Source: Chryseobacterium glaciei
GTDB taxonomy: Bacteria > Bacteroidota > Bacteroidia > Flavobacteriales > Weeksellaceae
Direction of reading: 5' to 3'
DNA length: 64,000 nucleotides
Assembly (NCBI RefSeq): GCF_001648155.1
Contig: NZ_CP015199.1
Span: 3,791,001 to 3,855,000 of the forward strand
The first letter of the stretch is position 1, and each line of letters starts with the position of its first letter. Of this stretch, positions 18,507-27,100 are shown piece after piece. The notes under the pieces were generated by a model, which saw only the letters and a list, made by a program, of their open reading frames with translations, searched no databases and had not been told where the DNA came from. Made by a program: the position numbers and the translations under genes.

Positions 18507-19385
18507 TTACTTATTAAAATGATCCCAAACAGTTTTAGAAATATCAGAAATAATCTTGCAGTTTATGGCATCGGTTTCCGTAGAATTGCTTACAAATAAG
18601 GCAATTACGTAATGTTTTCCGTTGGGTAAAGTTACAATTCCTATTTCGTTTTCGGCACCGGTAAGTCCGTCCTTATTCTTTCCGGAAGCTCCCGTTTTTC
18701 GGGCTACAGGAGTGTTTTCCGGTAATTGTTCTACCATTTTGTTTAATCCTGTTTTTGTTCCCAGCATTACTTTCATCAGATAGTCTGTAGATTTTTTAGA
18801 AAGTAGTTTTCCGTCATAGAATTTTTTAAGAACCTGAACCGCAGAATTGGTCGTACTGTAATTTTCATACTGTGCCTGCCAATCTTTATGCATCGCTTCT
18901 TCATTGAATTTTATCTGAAAACCTTTCACTCCTTTAGAATTCATGAATTTTTGAACAGTTTGCGTACCTCCAATTAAATTCAAAAGAATATCACAACCAT
19001 TATTATCACTCATAGCAACAGTTTGATCGATGATTTCACTTAAAGGAACTTCCTCATTTTTATCTTTATATTTATCGCGAAGAGGTGACCATGTATTTTC
19101 TAATAAATTTGATTTATCCAGTAAAATTTTCTGATCTAAAGACAGCTTCCCTTTATCAACAAGATCTAAAACAGCTGCCGCAATATGGAATTTGAAAACA
19201 CTTTGCATCGGAAGTTTTTTCTCGCCATTTTTATTAAAATTAAAATCATCTTCAAATCCTAAAACCGAAACAGCAATTGTCGCTTTTTTGTCTTTAATAA
19301 TTGAATTGATCTTCTTTTCTAAAACGCTGTTTTGAGCAAAGGCAAATACTGAGATCAATAGAAATAATAGTCCTAATTTTTTCAT
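18507..19385 (-). CDS. Class A beta-lactamase (PER/VEB/CIA/CGA-like subclass)
   Basis: The 292-residue protein has a signal peptide (1-18), so it is periplasmic. All class A active-site elements are present: S62-V-F-K65, S126-D-N128, the omega-loop glutamate within NEEAMHKDWQAQYEN (162-163 region), and K230-T-G232. The NEE-MHKD-xQAQYEN segment resembles the PER/VEB and Chryseobacterium CIA/CGA branch and not TEM. Hydrolysis of penicillins and cephalosporins is inferred. It is preceded by a GH5 terminator and no mobile element is adjacent, so it looks like a resident chromosomal gene. Confidence 0.93.
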   Translation of the reverse strand: MKKLGLLFLLISVFAFAQNSVLEKKINSIIKDKKATIAVSVLGFEDDFNFNKNGEKKLPMQSVFKFHIAAAVLDLVDKGKLSLDQKILLDKSNLLENTWSPLRDKYKDKNEEVPLSEIIDQTVAMSDNNGCDILLNLIGGTQTVQKFMNSKGVKGFQIKFNEEAMHKDWQAQYENYSTTNSAVQVLKKFYDGKLLSKKSTDYLMKVMLGTKTGLNKMVEQLPENTPVARKTGASGKNKDGLTGAENEIGIVTLPNGKHYVIALFVSNSTETDAINCKIISDISKTVWDHFNK

Positions 19386-19396
19386 AATATTTTGTA

Positions 19397-19428
19397 TTAA
19401 AAAATCCCTCTTAGAAACTAAAAGGGAG
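19397..19428 (-). terminator. Terminator of the GH5 gene
   Basis: On the minus strand, stem TCCCTTTTAG/CTAAGAGGGA (one G-U) with a TTT loop is followed by TTTTTT, between the GH5 stop and the beta-lactamase ATG. Confidence 0.8.
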
Positions 19429-19447
19429 TTGCAATTTAAGACAATTA

Positions 19448-21178
19448 TTATTTTACTTCAAAATAATTAAGGTTGACTCCATCATTTTCGAAAATTATTC
19501 TGATCTTATTTTCTCCTTTTTTAAGATTAACTCCTGTAGCAGAAACGGTTTTCCATGTGTCATTTCCACCTGTTGAGTTTAAAGAAAAGGTTGCCAATTG
19601 TTTTCCTGAAATATCCTCAATTCTAACTTTTCCATTATCATTGCTGGAATATCTGATGTCAAAACTATAGCTTTTATCGGTTTTTGCATTAAATGTATAT
19701 TGAATCCATTCTCCCGCTTCTGTTTTTCCGACATAATATTGATTGGTGATTTTGTCGTTACATTTATAGATGTCAACACCGTCATTTCTCATTTGATTTC
19801 CGGAATTCCATTCAGATCTTTTAGCAGGATCGCTTACCCAAAGATTGATGAAATCTTTATCTAAATAGGCCGAGCCCATTCTTCCCAAATCATAATCCGA
19901 AGCGAAAATTTTCCCCGGAACCTGATTATTTTTAAACGGTTTTGTAGATTCATCTGTTGTCTGTCTGAACATCGCATCAATCACATCATTTTTAATTTCA
20001 GTATTACTGAATTTATAATTGTCAGCAATTTTTGTTAAAGTTTTTGTTGCGAATTCTTTCGTTGGTTTTTCTCCTCCTTTCATCCAATAATCCAATAATT
20101 TTTGATATTCGGGAGTGATTTTTACGTTGGTAATTCCTGCAATATTGTCGATTTTTTTCATTGGCCAAAACGCATATCCGATGTTGTGTTTATCTAAAAG
20201 TTGAATCAATTCTGTAAACCAAACGTTAGAGTTTTCTCCTGTTTCACCCAGCCAGATCGGCATATTGTATTTTTCTCTTAAATCTAATGCATTTTTTATT
20301 GTTGCATCATCATTATAATTCCAATATTTATGGAAGCTGAAAACCATGTTATCATCCCAAATCTGAGTTAGTCCGTTGTAATTATTTCCCCATCCGTTTC
20401 CTTCAAGAATGACGATGTGTTTTTTGTCAACCTGACGAATCGCTTCTGTAATATCTTTTTGCAATTTCCAAAGGGGAGCGTTTGACATTTCATCTGTCCC
20501 GTTCGGATTTTTTCCAGTGAAATTAATATTGGGCTCGTTGATTAGATCATAACCACCAATCCACTCCTCATCTTTATATCTTTCCGCCAGTTTTTTCCAA
20601 AGAGCGATTGTCTTTTTCTGATTTTCCTCGCTTTCCCAAAGTGATGGTTTTGATTTATCATTATCAGAAATATTCACGTCATTTCCCTGTCCGCCAGGCG
20701 CAGCGTGAAGATCTAAAATTAAATACATTTTATTATCTGCACACCATTTTAAAAGATCATCCGTCATTTTAAAACCATCTTCCAACCATGTATTTTGGCC
20801 TTTTACAGATTCTTTTTCAATCGGTAAAGTGTATAAATTATAATGCATTGGAAGCCTGATCGAGTTAAATCCTGCTTTTTTCAGAAAATCAATATCCTGT
20901 TTTGTAATTCCGTTTTTTAAATAGGCTTTATAAAAGTCATTCATTCCCTTTTCACCGACTAATTCTGCAATTTTTTCTTTGATTTTATATTGTGGACCGG
21001 CAAAATCTGCAGTTTTCAGCATATAACCTTCCTGCAGCATCCATCCTCCTAAACCAAGGCCTCTTAATTGAATATTTTCACCTTTATCATTAACGATTTT
21101 CTGACCATTTGTTTTTAAAAGCTGTGATGTCCCAAATTGAGACAATAAAAAAGCGGATAATAGGAATGCTCTTTTCAT
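19448..21178 (-). CDS. Secreted GH5-family glycosidase with C-terminal carbohydrate-binding domain
   Basis: The 576-residue protein has a signal peptide (1-19). The GH5 TIM barrel spans about 25-365: R40-type GLGLGGWMLQEG start, LRLPMHYN, HAAPGGQGN, the acid/base glutamate in INEP (E215), SFHKYW, and the nucleophile in WLGETGEN (E312). A linker leads to a CBM6/35-like domain at about 430-576 (GKTEAGEWIQYTFN ... ENKIRIIFENDGVNLNYFEVK). A beta-glucanase is likely, endo or exo unknown. It probably digests glucans outside the cell or in the periplasm. Confidence 0.9.
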   Translation of the reverse strand: MKRAFLLSAFLLSQFGTSQLLKTNGQKIVNDKGENIQLRGLGLGGWMLQEGYMLKTADFAGPQYKIKEKIAELVGEKGMNDFYKAYLKNGITKQDIDFLKKAGFNSIRLPMHYNLYTLPIEKESVKGQNTWLEDGFKMTDDLLKWCADNKMYLILDLHAAPGGQGNDVNISDNDKSKPSLWESEENQKKTIALWKKLAERYKDEEWIGGYDLINEPNINFTGKNPNGTDEMSNAPLWKLQKDITEAIRQVDKKHIVILEGNGWGNNYNGLTQIWDDNMVFSFHKYWNYNDDATIKNALDLREKYNMPIWLGETGENSNVWFTELIQLLDKHNIGYAFWPMKKIDNIAGITNVKITPEYQKLLDYWMKGGEKPTKEFATKTLTKIADNYKFSNTEIKNDVIDAMFRQTTDESTKPFKNNQVPGKIFASDYDLGRMGSAYLDKDFINLWVSDPAKRSEWNSGNQMRNDGVDIYKCNDKITNQYYVGKTEAGEWIQYTFNAKTDKSYSFDIRYSSNDNGKVRIEDISGKQLATFSLNSTGGNDTWKTVSATGVNLKKGENKIRIIFENDGVNLNYFEVK

Positions 21179-21312
21179 AGTTTTGATTTTTAAAATATTA
21201 GGGGTTGTATTAGAATTAATTACTTTTAGATAATCACAAATATATTTAAAATTTGTTGAATAAAAATTAAAAAATAATAATCGAAATAAAAAATTCAGTT
21301 ATAATCATTTAA

Positions 21313-21381
21313 GTTTGTCATTCTGGAAGAATCTCAACAGTTTTATTGATAACATGATTTAGATTCCTGCGGAAATACAAA
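21313..21381. repeat. Imperfect inverted repeat of family D
   Basis: TTTGTCATTCTGGAAGAATC (21313-21332) pairs imperfectly with GATTCCTGCGGAAATACAAA (to 21381). It resembles the perfect version at 14716-14785. The gap 21179-21496 holds this, a terminator and a short family C fragment. I see no gene in it. Confidence 0.6.
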
Positions 21382-21404
21382 ATTGATTGTCTAATCAAAT
21401 TCAC

Positions 21405-21430
21405 ATAAAAAACGGGCCAAGACCCGTTCC
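21405..21430 (-). terminator. Terminator of the Gfo/Idh/MocA gene
   Basis: On the minus strand, stem AACGGG/CCCGTT is followed by TTTTT, 67 nt beyond the stop codon. Confidence 0.7.
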
Positions 21431-21446
21431 TATTGATATTTAAAGT

Positions 21447-21484
21447 TGTGTAATTTGTGAAAATTATTTGTGTGCTTTGTGTTT
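21447..21484 (-). repeat. Family C fragment
   Basis: GTGTAATTTGTGAAAATTA and TTTGTGTG..TTTGTGTTT resemble the minus-strand form at 62645-62685. Confidence 0.45.
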
Positions 21485-21496
21485 AAATTTAAAAAA

Positions 21497-22459
21497 TTAA
21501 GAAATCAATTTCATAATCTCCAAAGCGACTTTTAAAGCTTCAGTTCCATCTTCCAACGAAACTTCTACATTTTTACCTTCTATAATGGCATCTGCGAAAG
21601 AATTTAATTCATCCAAAATTGCATTATTAGGTTGAATGTTTGGATATTCAAATAAAATCTGATTCTTTTCCCCATCAGCATTTTCAATAATCATATCAAA
21701 TGGAGTAGGGTTTTCAGGAGCATCTTTCATACGGATAACTTCCGCTTTCTTCTCTAAGAAATCAATGGAAATATAAGCGTCTTTCTGGAAGAATCGGCTT
21801 TTTCTCATTGCTTTCATTGAAATTCTGGAAGTCGTAAGATTGGCAACGCATCCGTTTTCAAACTCAATTCTTGCGTTAGAAATATCCGGAGTTTTGCTTA
21901 CTACACAAACTCCGCTTGCATGAATATTTTTAACTTTAGATTTTACAACACTTAATAAAATATCAAGATCGTGAATCATTAAGTCTAAAACCACAGAAAC
22001 ATCGGTTCCGCGAGGGTTAAATTCCGCCAGTCGGTGAATTTCAATAAACATTGGGTTTTGAATGTAATCTTTTGCTCCGATAAAAGCAGGATTATATCTT
22101 TCAACATGACCAACCTGAGCTTTTATACCATTTTCACGACATTTTTGAAGAATCTCTTCTGCCTGTTCAAGCGTGTGAGTTACGGGTTTTTCGATGAAAA
22201 AATGAAGTCCTTTATTAATCGCTTTTAAAGCATAATCGTAATGATAAATTGTTGGCGTTACAATATCCAACATTTCAATCTGATCCAAAAGATCATCAAA
22301 GTTTTCAAAATATTTATAACCTAATTCGGCTTCTAATTTTTTTCCGTTTTCTACATCTTTATCATGGAAACCTACAAATTCATACTTATCTGATTGATTA
22401 AGAAGTCTTAAATGTATCTTTCCTAAATGTCCGGCACCTACCAAACCTGCTTTTAACAT
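21497..22459 (-). CDS. Gfo/Idh/MocA-family oxidoreductase
   Basis: The 320-residue NAD(P)-dependent enzyme has the Rossmann motif GLVGAGHLGKIH at residues 5-16, a FIEKPVTHTLEQAEEI segment with the EKP signature (His/Lys region), and a C-terminal alpha/beta domain with DLMIHDLDILL. No signal peptide is present. The family acts on sugars, inositol or related polyols; the substrate is unknown. It is divergent from pcm, and the 50-nt gap before it is short. It is likely a single-gene unit with the terminator at 21405. Confidence 0.9.
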   Translation of the reverse strand: MLKAGLVGAGHLGKIHLRLLNQSDKYEFVGFHDKDVENGKKLEAELGYKYFENFDDLLDQIEMLDIVTPTIYHYDYALKAINKGLHFFIEKPVTHTLEQAEEILQKCRENGIKAQVGHVERYNPAFIGAKDYIQNPMFIEIHRLAEFNPRGTDVSVVLDLMIHDLDILLSVVKSKVKNIHASGVCVVSKTPDISNARIEFENGCVANLTTSRISMKAMRKSRFFQKDAYISIDFLEKKAEVIRMKDAPENPTPFDMIIENADGEKNQILFEYPNIQPNNAILDELNSFADAIIEGKNVEVSLEDGTEALKVALEIMKLIS

Positions 22460-22547
22460 AGTTGTATTAAATTTTTGTAAATATAATGATTTTAGGTATT
22501 CGGAAATAGATGATAGGTTTTAGGTTGATAAATAGTATTTGTTTTAT

Positions 22548-22555
22548 TATTTTTG
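22548..22555 (+). promoter_or_regulatory. -7 box of pcm promoter
   Basis: TATTTTTG matches TAnnTTTG, 38 nt before the ATG at 22594. It excludes the in-frame ATG at 22510 as the start. Confidence 0.6.
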
Positions 22556-22593
22556 TGCAAACTACCACCAGAAACCCCAATAATTACCATCTA

Positions 22594-23247
22594 ATGACGC
22601 AAGATTCGTTTGTACATAAAGGAAAAAGAAAGATTTTGGTTGAATATCTTCGACACAAGATCGGAATTTCGGATGAAAATGTACTTTCGGCCATGAATGA
22701 TGTTCCGAGACATCTTTTTATTGAAAGTATTTTTGAAGATTTCGCCTATGAAGACCGTGCCTTTCCTATTTTGGCGCATCAGACTATTTCACATCCTTCA
22801 ACTGTTGCAGAGCAATCTGAATTGCTACAGTTAAAAACAGGTGAAAAAGTATTGGAAATCGGGACAGGATGTGGTTATCAGACCGCTGTTCTTATAGCAA
22901 TGAAAGGTTTGGTTTATACGGTTGAAAGGCAAAAAGATCTGTTCGATTTTTCTAAGAAAAAGTTGAGAGAAATGCATTTATATCCCAAATTTCAGAGTTT
23001 TGGGGATGGTTTTGCCGGACTTCCGACTTTTGCTCCTTTCGATAAAATTATTGTGACTTGTGGAGCTTCCGTTTTGCCTACAGAATTATTAAAACAGTTA
23101 AAAGTTGGCGGAAAAATGGTCATTCCATTGGGTCCGACCGATGAGCAGGTTTTATACAGATTCACAAAAATTTCTCCGACTGAAATTGAAAAAGAAGAAT
23201 TTGGAGCTTACAAATTTGTTCCGATGCTAGGCAAAACCAATCAATAA
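22594..23247 (+). CDS. pcm: Protein-L-isoaspartate O-methyltransferase
   Basis: Repairs isoaspartyl residues in aged proteins using S-adenosylmethionine. The chosen ATG at 22594 gives 217 residues (MTQDSFVHKGKRKIL), a normal PCMT length. Motifs: AHQTISHPSTVAEQSE near 60-75 (substrate loop), SAM motif I VLEIGTGCGYQTAVL, motif II FDKIIVTCGA, and LKVGGKMVIPLG. The upstream in-frame ATG at 22510 lies before the promoter box. It is followed by repeat family B. Confidence 0.93.
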   Translation: MTQDSFVHKGKRKILVEYLRHKIGISDENVLSAMNDVPRHLFIESIFEDFAYEDRAFPILAHQTISHPSTVAEQSELLQLKTGEKVLEIGTGCGYQTAVLIAMKGLVYTVERQKDLFDFSKKKLREMHLYPKFQSFGDGFAGLPTFAPFDKIIVTCGASVLPTELLKQLKVGGKMVIPLGPTDEQVLYRFTKISPTEIEKEEFGAYKFVPMLGKTNQ

Positions 23248-23261
23248 TAATTGCTGGCAAA

Positions 23262-23411
23262 ACGCTAAGACGCAAAGATTAATAAAAAATACTTTTTTTA
23301 AGGCGCTAGAAAATCAAAGATTTTCAGTGATGTTAATATATTCAATTTTATCGAAGATAAAATCCTTGAGCCTTATTATATATAATTAAATTGAAAATTA
23401 GCGTCTTTGCG
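23262..23411. repeat. Family B intergenic element, copy 1
   Basis: This is a roughly 150-nt element with terminal inverted segments (CGCTAAGACGCAAAG at one end, GCGTCTTTGCG at the other) and two internal hairpins (GAAAATCAAAGATTTTC and TTTATCGAAGATAAA). A related copy is at 56687-56843. It lies between the convergent pcm and FabI-like genes. Confidence 0.7.
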
Positions 23412-23437
23412 ATAACCAACATTAATAACCTAACAAA

Positions 23438-24262
23438 TTATCCCATAATATGGAAACCTCCGTCAACATGGCGGATTTCTCCTGTAATTCTTGTTTCTTT
23501 TCTGAAAAGATGAACAATTTCGTGCGCCAGATCTTCAGGTAAAGCATTTCCTAACGGACTTTTTTGATGAGCTTTTTCAACATCTTCAGCATTTAACGTT
23601 GCATTTCCCGCTTTGCTTCCCATGTATGGTGAAAAACGGATTGCATTGGCACGGATGCCGTATTTTCTGCCTAATTCATGAGCGATTTCCATGGTTAATC
23701 GTTCAAGCGCAGCTTTAGCAATACTGATATTAATATAAGGAAAAGATGAAACTTTTTCTGCAGCAATATAGCTTAGAGAAACAATAGAAGCTCCGTTTTG
23801 AAGCACATTATTTGACAGTAAAGCCTGAGATAAAGAAATCAAAGAAAACGCTGAAACATTCATCGTTTCGTTAAATTCTTCTACAGTAACCTCCAGCATT
23901 GGCTTTACGGATTTTTGTCTGATCGTTTTATCCATTGCAATGGCGTGAAGAAATCCGTTAAGTTTAATATCTTTTTGATAAAGATCTTTCGCCAGAAAAT
24001 CCAAACTTTCGGGTAATGTTACATCTAAAGGAGCGGTGTAAACCTGATCTCCCAAAACTTTATGACATGCAGTTTGAAAGTCATTATAGTTTTTATCAAG
24101 AAAGGCTTGCGCTTTTTCTGAAATATTTTTGTGAAAAGGAGTCACGCCTAATCCGGCACACACAACTTTTCCGTTGTTTTCAAGGATTTTTTCGGCAGTT
24201 TTCATGGCAAGGGAATTTTCATCCGCAATGCCTGTTATAAGAAATGTCTGATCTTTCAGCAT
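23438..24262 (-). CDS. Enoyl-ACP reductase-like SDR (FabI family)
   Basis: The 274-residue SDR begins FLITGIADENSLAM, the FabI-type variant of the nucleotide loop (ITGI/VA..SxA). The FabI-type catalytic pair is Y165 and Y176-x6-K183 in SYIAAEKVSSFPYINISIAK. The end HVDGGFHIMG is also FabI-like. Reduction of enoyl-ACP with NAD(P)H is the likely reaction. Because a FabH-like gene lies 37 nt upstream on the same strand, the pair probably acts together in fatty-acid elongation or a specialised acyl pathway. Whether it is the main cellular FabI is not known. Confidence 0.85.
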   Translation of the reverse strand: MLKDQTFLITGIADENSLAMKTAEKILENNGKVVCAGLGVTPFHKNISEKAQAFLDKNYNDFQTACHKVLGDQVYTAPLDVTLPESLDFLAKDLYQKDIKLNGFLHAIAMDKTIRQKSVKPMLEVTVEEFNETMNVSAFSLISLSQALLSNNVLQNGASIVSLSYIAAEKVSSFPYINISIAKAALERLTMEIAHELGRKYGIRANAIRFSPYMGSKAGNATLNAEDVEKAHQKSPLGNALPEDLAHEIVHLFRKETRITGEIRHVDGGFHIMG

Positions 24263-24299
24263 AATTTTTTCGGTATTATTTAAAAATAGAATATTGATT

Positions 24300-25298
24300 T
24301 TAAGCTTTATAAAGAGCTGTTCCCCAAGTCCATCCAGAGCCTACGGCTGCAAATAAAAGGATATTTCCGGGTTGTATTTTTCCACTTTTATAGGTTTCAT
24401 CAAGAACGATAGGAATTGTTCCGCCCGAAGTATTGGCGTATTTATCCATGTTGGTCATTACTTTTTCAAAAGGAATATTCACTTTTCTGGCAGTTTCCTG
24501 AAGAATTCGTATGCTCGGCTGATGCGGAATTACCCAATCCACGTCATCTGCTGAAAGTTTATTAGCTTCAAGAATTTCGGTAATTGTTTCAGGCAAAACT
24601 TTGGTTGCAGTATTAAAAACTTCCTTGCCATTCATCTGAAAATAATGAAGTTTCTGTTTTAAAGTTTCTTCTGATGCAGGCATTTCAGATCCTCCGGCCG
24701 GAATGTTGAAATGATATTTTCCACGACCGTCTGCGTGAAGTTTAAAATCAAAGAAACCTTTATCTTCAGTTGTTCCCGAAAGTAAAATTGCTCCCGCACC
24801 ATCTCCGAAAAAGACAGAATCTTTTCGTTCCCAATCGGTAATGGTGGAAAAAGTATCAGCTCCGATAATTAAAACATTTTGGTACATTCCCGTTTCTATG
24901 AACTGGCAACCGATTGCAATGCCATATAAACCTCCTGAACAAACTGCCGAAATATCAAAAGCCACAGCCTGATAAGCGCCCATTTTTTCCTGAACGAAAC
25001 ATGCTGTAGATGGAGCCTGTCTGTCCGGAGTTGAGGTTGCTACAATAATTAGATCGATATCTTCTGGTTTTAGATCTGCTTCTTTTAATGCTTCTAAGCC
25101 AGCCTTATAAGCCAGATCACTCGTTACTTCACCCACTGCAATTCTACGTTCCTTAATTCCTAAATTTTTATAGATCCACTCATCAGAAGAACCGATGGCT
25201 TCAAAAAAATCATTTTTCAATATTTTTGGAGGTACATAAGAACCTGTGCCTTTTATATAGGCATTTTTTTTAATCATCATATTTTGCGTTATGTTCAT
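24300..25298 (-). CDS. 3-oxoacyl-ACP synthase III family protein (FabH-like)
   Basis: Condenses an acyl-CoA starter with malonyl-ACP in the first elongation step. The 332-residue protein has the complete triad C120 (DISAVCSGGLYG), H259 (VIPHQPSIR) and N289 (YANTSGGTIP). The C-terminal loop is AAVGSGWTWG instead of the usual GFGAGLTWG. An alternative start at residue 7 or 8 (MMIKKNAYIKG) is possible. It is followed by the FabI-like gene in an apparent two-gene operon. The absence of other fab genes nearby leaves open a specialised role. Confidence 0.88.
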   Translation of the reverse strand: MNITQNMMIKKNAYIKGTGSYVPPKILKNDFFEAIGSSDEWIYKNLGIKERRIAVGEVTSDLAYKAGLEALKEADLKPEDIDLIIVATSTPDRQAPSTACFVQEKMGAYQAVAFDISAVCSGGLYGIAIGCQFIETGMYQNVLIIGADTFSTITDWERKDSVFFGDGAGAILLSGTTEDKGFFDFKLHADGRGKYHFNIPAGGSEMPASEETLKQKLHYFQMNGKEVFNTATKVLPETITEILEANKLSADDVDWVIPHQPSIRILQETARKVNIPFEKVMTNMDKYANTSGGTIPIVLDETYKSGKIQPGNILLFAAVGSGWTWGTALYKA

Positions 25299-25694
25299 AG
25301 ATTTTGATTAATTTTTGATTTTAATGTAAAAACAAAGTAAATTTAATGATAATTTTGTGAAATTAAAGTTTTGCCATTGTGTTTTTTTAATTTATTTTAT
25401 GGGTGAATTTTCAGGGAATATTGGGAAATTTATCAGTATTATTAACCAAATTTAATACTGTTTCGGAATGAAAATTGTATCATTTTTATTACCAAATCAT
25501 TGAAATCATCACTCGATTTTAATACTATTCAAAAAAATGCAAAACAATTCAAACTGTTGATGAAAATTTATTCTTAGCTAATCGAGACGGATATATGAAG
25601 AAATAATTTTAAATAATAAAGTTAAAAACCTCATTTTTAGTAGAAGTGAGGTTTTTTATTTTGAAAGTTTTAACTATTAATTACAAAATAAATA
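25299..25694. other. 396-nt gap with an orphan hairpin-terminator
   Basis: No gene was found here. The FabH-like start side is AT-rich. A strong hairpin with T-tracts lies at 25624-25657 with no ORF ending before it on the plus strand. A short transcribed RNA or a leader attenuator is possible (see findings). Confidence 0.5.
25624..25657. terminator. Orphan hairpin-terminator upstream of the 2-hydroxyacid dehydrogenase
   Basis: Stem AAAAACCTCA/TGAGGTTTTT with a 13-nt loop and T-tract tails in both directions, 38 nt before the downstream ATG. Confidence 0.7.
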
Positions 25695-26669
25695 ATGAAA
25701 GTATTCATCAATAAAAGGATTCCTGAAATAGGGATTAAAATGCTGGAAGAAGCAGGATTGGAAGTTACACTCCCAACACACGATAATTTACCTCATGAAG
25801 AATGGTTGAAATATTGCCAGAATGCCGATGCAATTTTAAATGTAGGACACAATAAATTTGACAGAGAATTTTTCGAACAATGCCCGAATGTAAAGGCGAT
25901 TGCTTTGTATTCTGTTGGTTTTGATCATGTTGATATTAAAGAAGCTACTCTCAAAAATATTCCCATCGGAAATACACCGGATGTTTTAAGCAGAGCCACT
26001 TCTGACGTTGCGTTTTTGTTAATGCAATCGGTTGCAAGAAGGGCGAGTTTTAATTTCCAAAAAGTAAAAGATGGAAATTGGGGAGATTTTGATCCTCTTC
26101 ATGCTTTGGGACAGGAATTATACGGAAAAACTTTAGGAGTTTTCGGGTTGGGAAGAATAGGTTTTGAAATGGCTGAAAAGTGTAAAAAAGCCTTTAATAT
26201 GAAGATTATTTATCACAATCGCCATCACAATGAAGAAGCTGAAAATGAGCTGGATGCAACCTATGTTTCTTTTGAGGAATTAATTGGACAATCTGATGTT
26301 TTGAGTATTCACGCTAATTTTGTTCCGGATCAAAAAGATCTTTTCAATGCTTCGGTTTTTGAAAAAATGAAACCTGATTCTATTTTTATTAATACAGCCA
26401 GAGGTGGTTTTCACAATCAAAAAGATTTGTATGAAGCATTGGTTTCAAAACAAATTTGGGGAGCCGGTTTAGATGTCACAAATCCAGAACCTATTTTTAA
26501 GGATGATCCAATTTTAGAGCTTTCAAGTGTTTGTGTCTTGCCGCACATCGGTTCAGCAACGATTGAAGCAAGAAACGGAATGGCAAAAGTAGCATCAGAA
26601 AATATCATCGCTTTTTCTAAAGGTGAGAAAATGCCAAACTGTGCCAATCCTGAAGTTTATAAAGACTAA
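25695..26669 (+). CDS. D-2-hydroxyacid dehydrogenase (glyoxylate/hydroxypyruvate reductase type)
   Basis: The 324-residue NAD(P)-dependent enzyme has the fold signature of the family: GVFGLGRIG (dinucleotide loop, about 151-159), the arginine in INTARGG, the glutamate in the NPEPI segment, and the catalytic histidine in LPHIGSATIEAR. No signal peptide is present. The exact substrate (glyoxylate, hydroxypyruvate, or another 2-ketoacid) cannot be inferred. It is a stand-alone gene, with a hairpin at 26690 overlapping the end of the opposing anti-sigma-type gene. Confidence 0.9.
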   Translation: MKVFINKRIPEIGIKMLEEAGLEVTLPTHDNLPHEEWLKYCQNADAILNVGHNKFDREFFEQCPNVKAIALYSVGFDHVDIKEATLKNIPIGNTPDVLSRATSDVAFLLMQSVARRASFNFQKVKDGNWGDFDPLHALGQELYGKTLGVFGLGRIGFEMAEKCKKAFNMKIIYHNRHHNEEAENELDATYVSFEELIGQSDVLSIHANFVPDQKDLFNASVFEKMKPDSIFINTARGGFHNQKDLYEALVSKQIWGAGLDVTNPEPIFKDDPILELSSVCVLPHIGSATIEARNGMAKVASENIIAFSKGEKMPNCANPEVYKD

Positions 26670-26689
26670 TATTTCAAAAAATATAATTT

Positions 26690-26727
26690 CAAAAGAATTG
26701 GAGAATATTAATTTTCCAGTTCTTTTG
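26690..26727. terminator. Hairpin between convergent genes, overlapping the end of the membrane partner gene
   Basis: Stem CAAAAGAATTGGA/TCCAGTTCTTTTG (one G-U) spans the stop codon of the gene ending at 26708. It probably stops transcripts from the dehydrogenase side. Confidence 0.6.
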
Positions 26728-27100
26728 ATGTTAATAAACGACTACTTATCTGTATTAAAATCACGGTAATTAAAGAGAATAAGATTATAAATTTATATTT
26801 TAAAAATAATGAAATCATCATTAAAAATTGATCTTCACTAAATAAAACAGCTAAAAAACCTAAACCAATAACAACAAGCAGAGAAAATAAAGAATACATT
26901 TTTAGATTAAACTTTCGCTGTTGTTTTGCCTCAATTTTTCTAATAATTTGATTGGAAAATCCTAATGAAAATCCTTTGTCTGAAGAATTTTTTAAAGAAT
27001 TATTCAGTATTTCTGAGATATTAAAATCATTTTCAGATTCATTGTAATTTTCCTGATCATCAATGAAATTCTGAGTTTTTTTATCTTTATTGGTATCCAT
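26708..27100 (-). CDS. Small membrane protein, likely anti-sigma partner
   Basis: The 130-residue protein has an acidic, soluble N-terminal half (DNYNESENDFNISEILNNSLK) and two hydrophobic segments at about 68-88 and 95-115. It overlaps the end of the upstream ECF sigma gene by 14 nt, a coupled arrangement typical of ECF sigma/anti-sigma pairs. There is no canonical zinc anti-sigma motif, so the anti-sigma role rests on context. Confidence 0.7.
   Translation of the reverse strand: MDTNKDKKTQNFIDDQENYNESENDFNISEILNNSLKNSSDKGFSLGFSNQIIRKIEAKQQRKFNLKMYSLFSLLVVIGLGFLAVLFSEDQFLMMISLFLKYKFIILFSLITVILIQISSRLLTSKELEN

Noticed and set aside
22510..22593. Upstream extension of pcm
   Set aside because: The promoter box at 22548 lies inside it, and the family begins near residue 29 of the longer frame.
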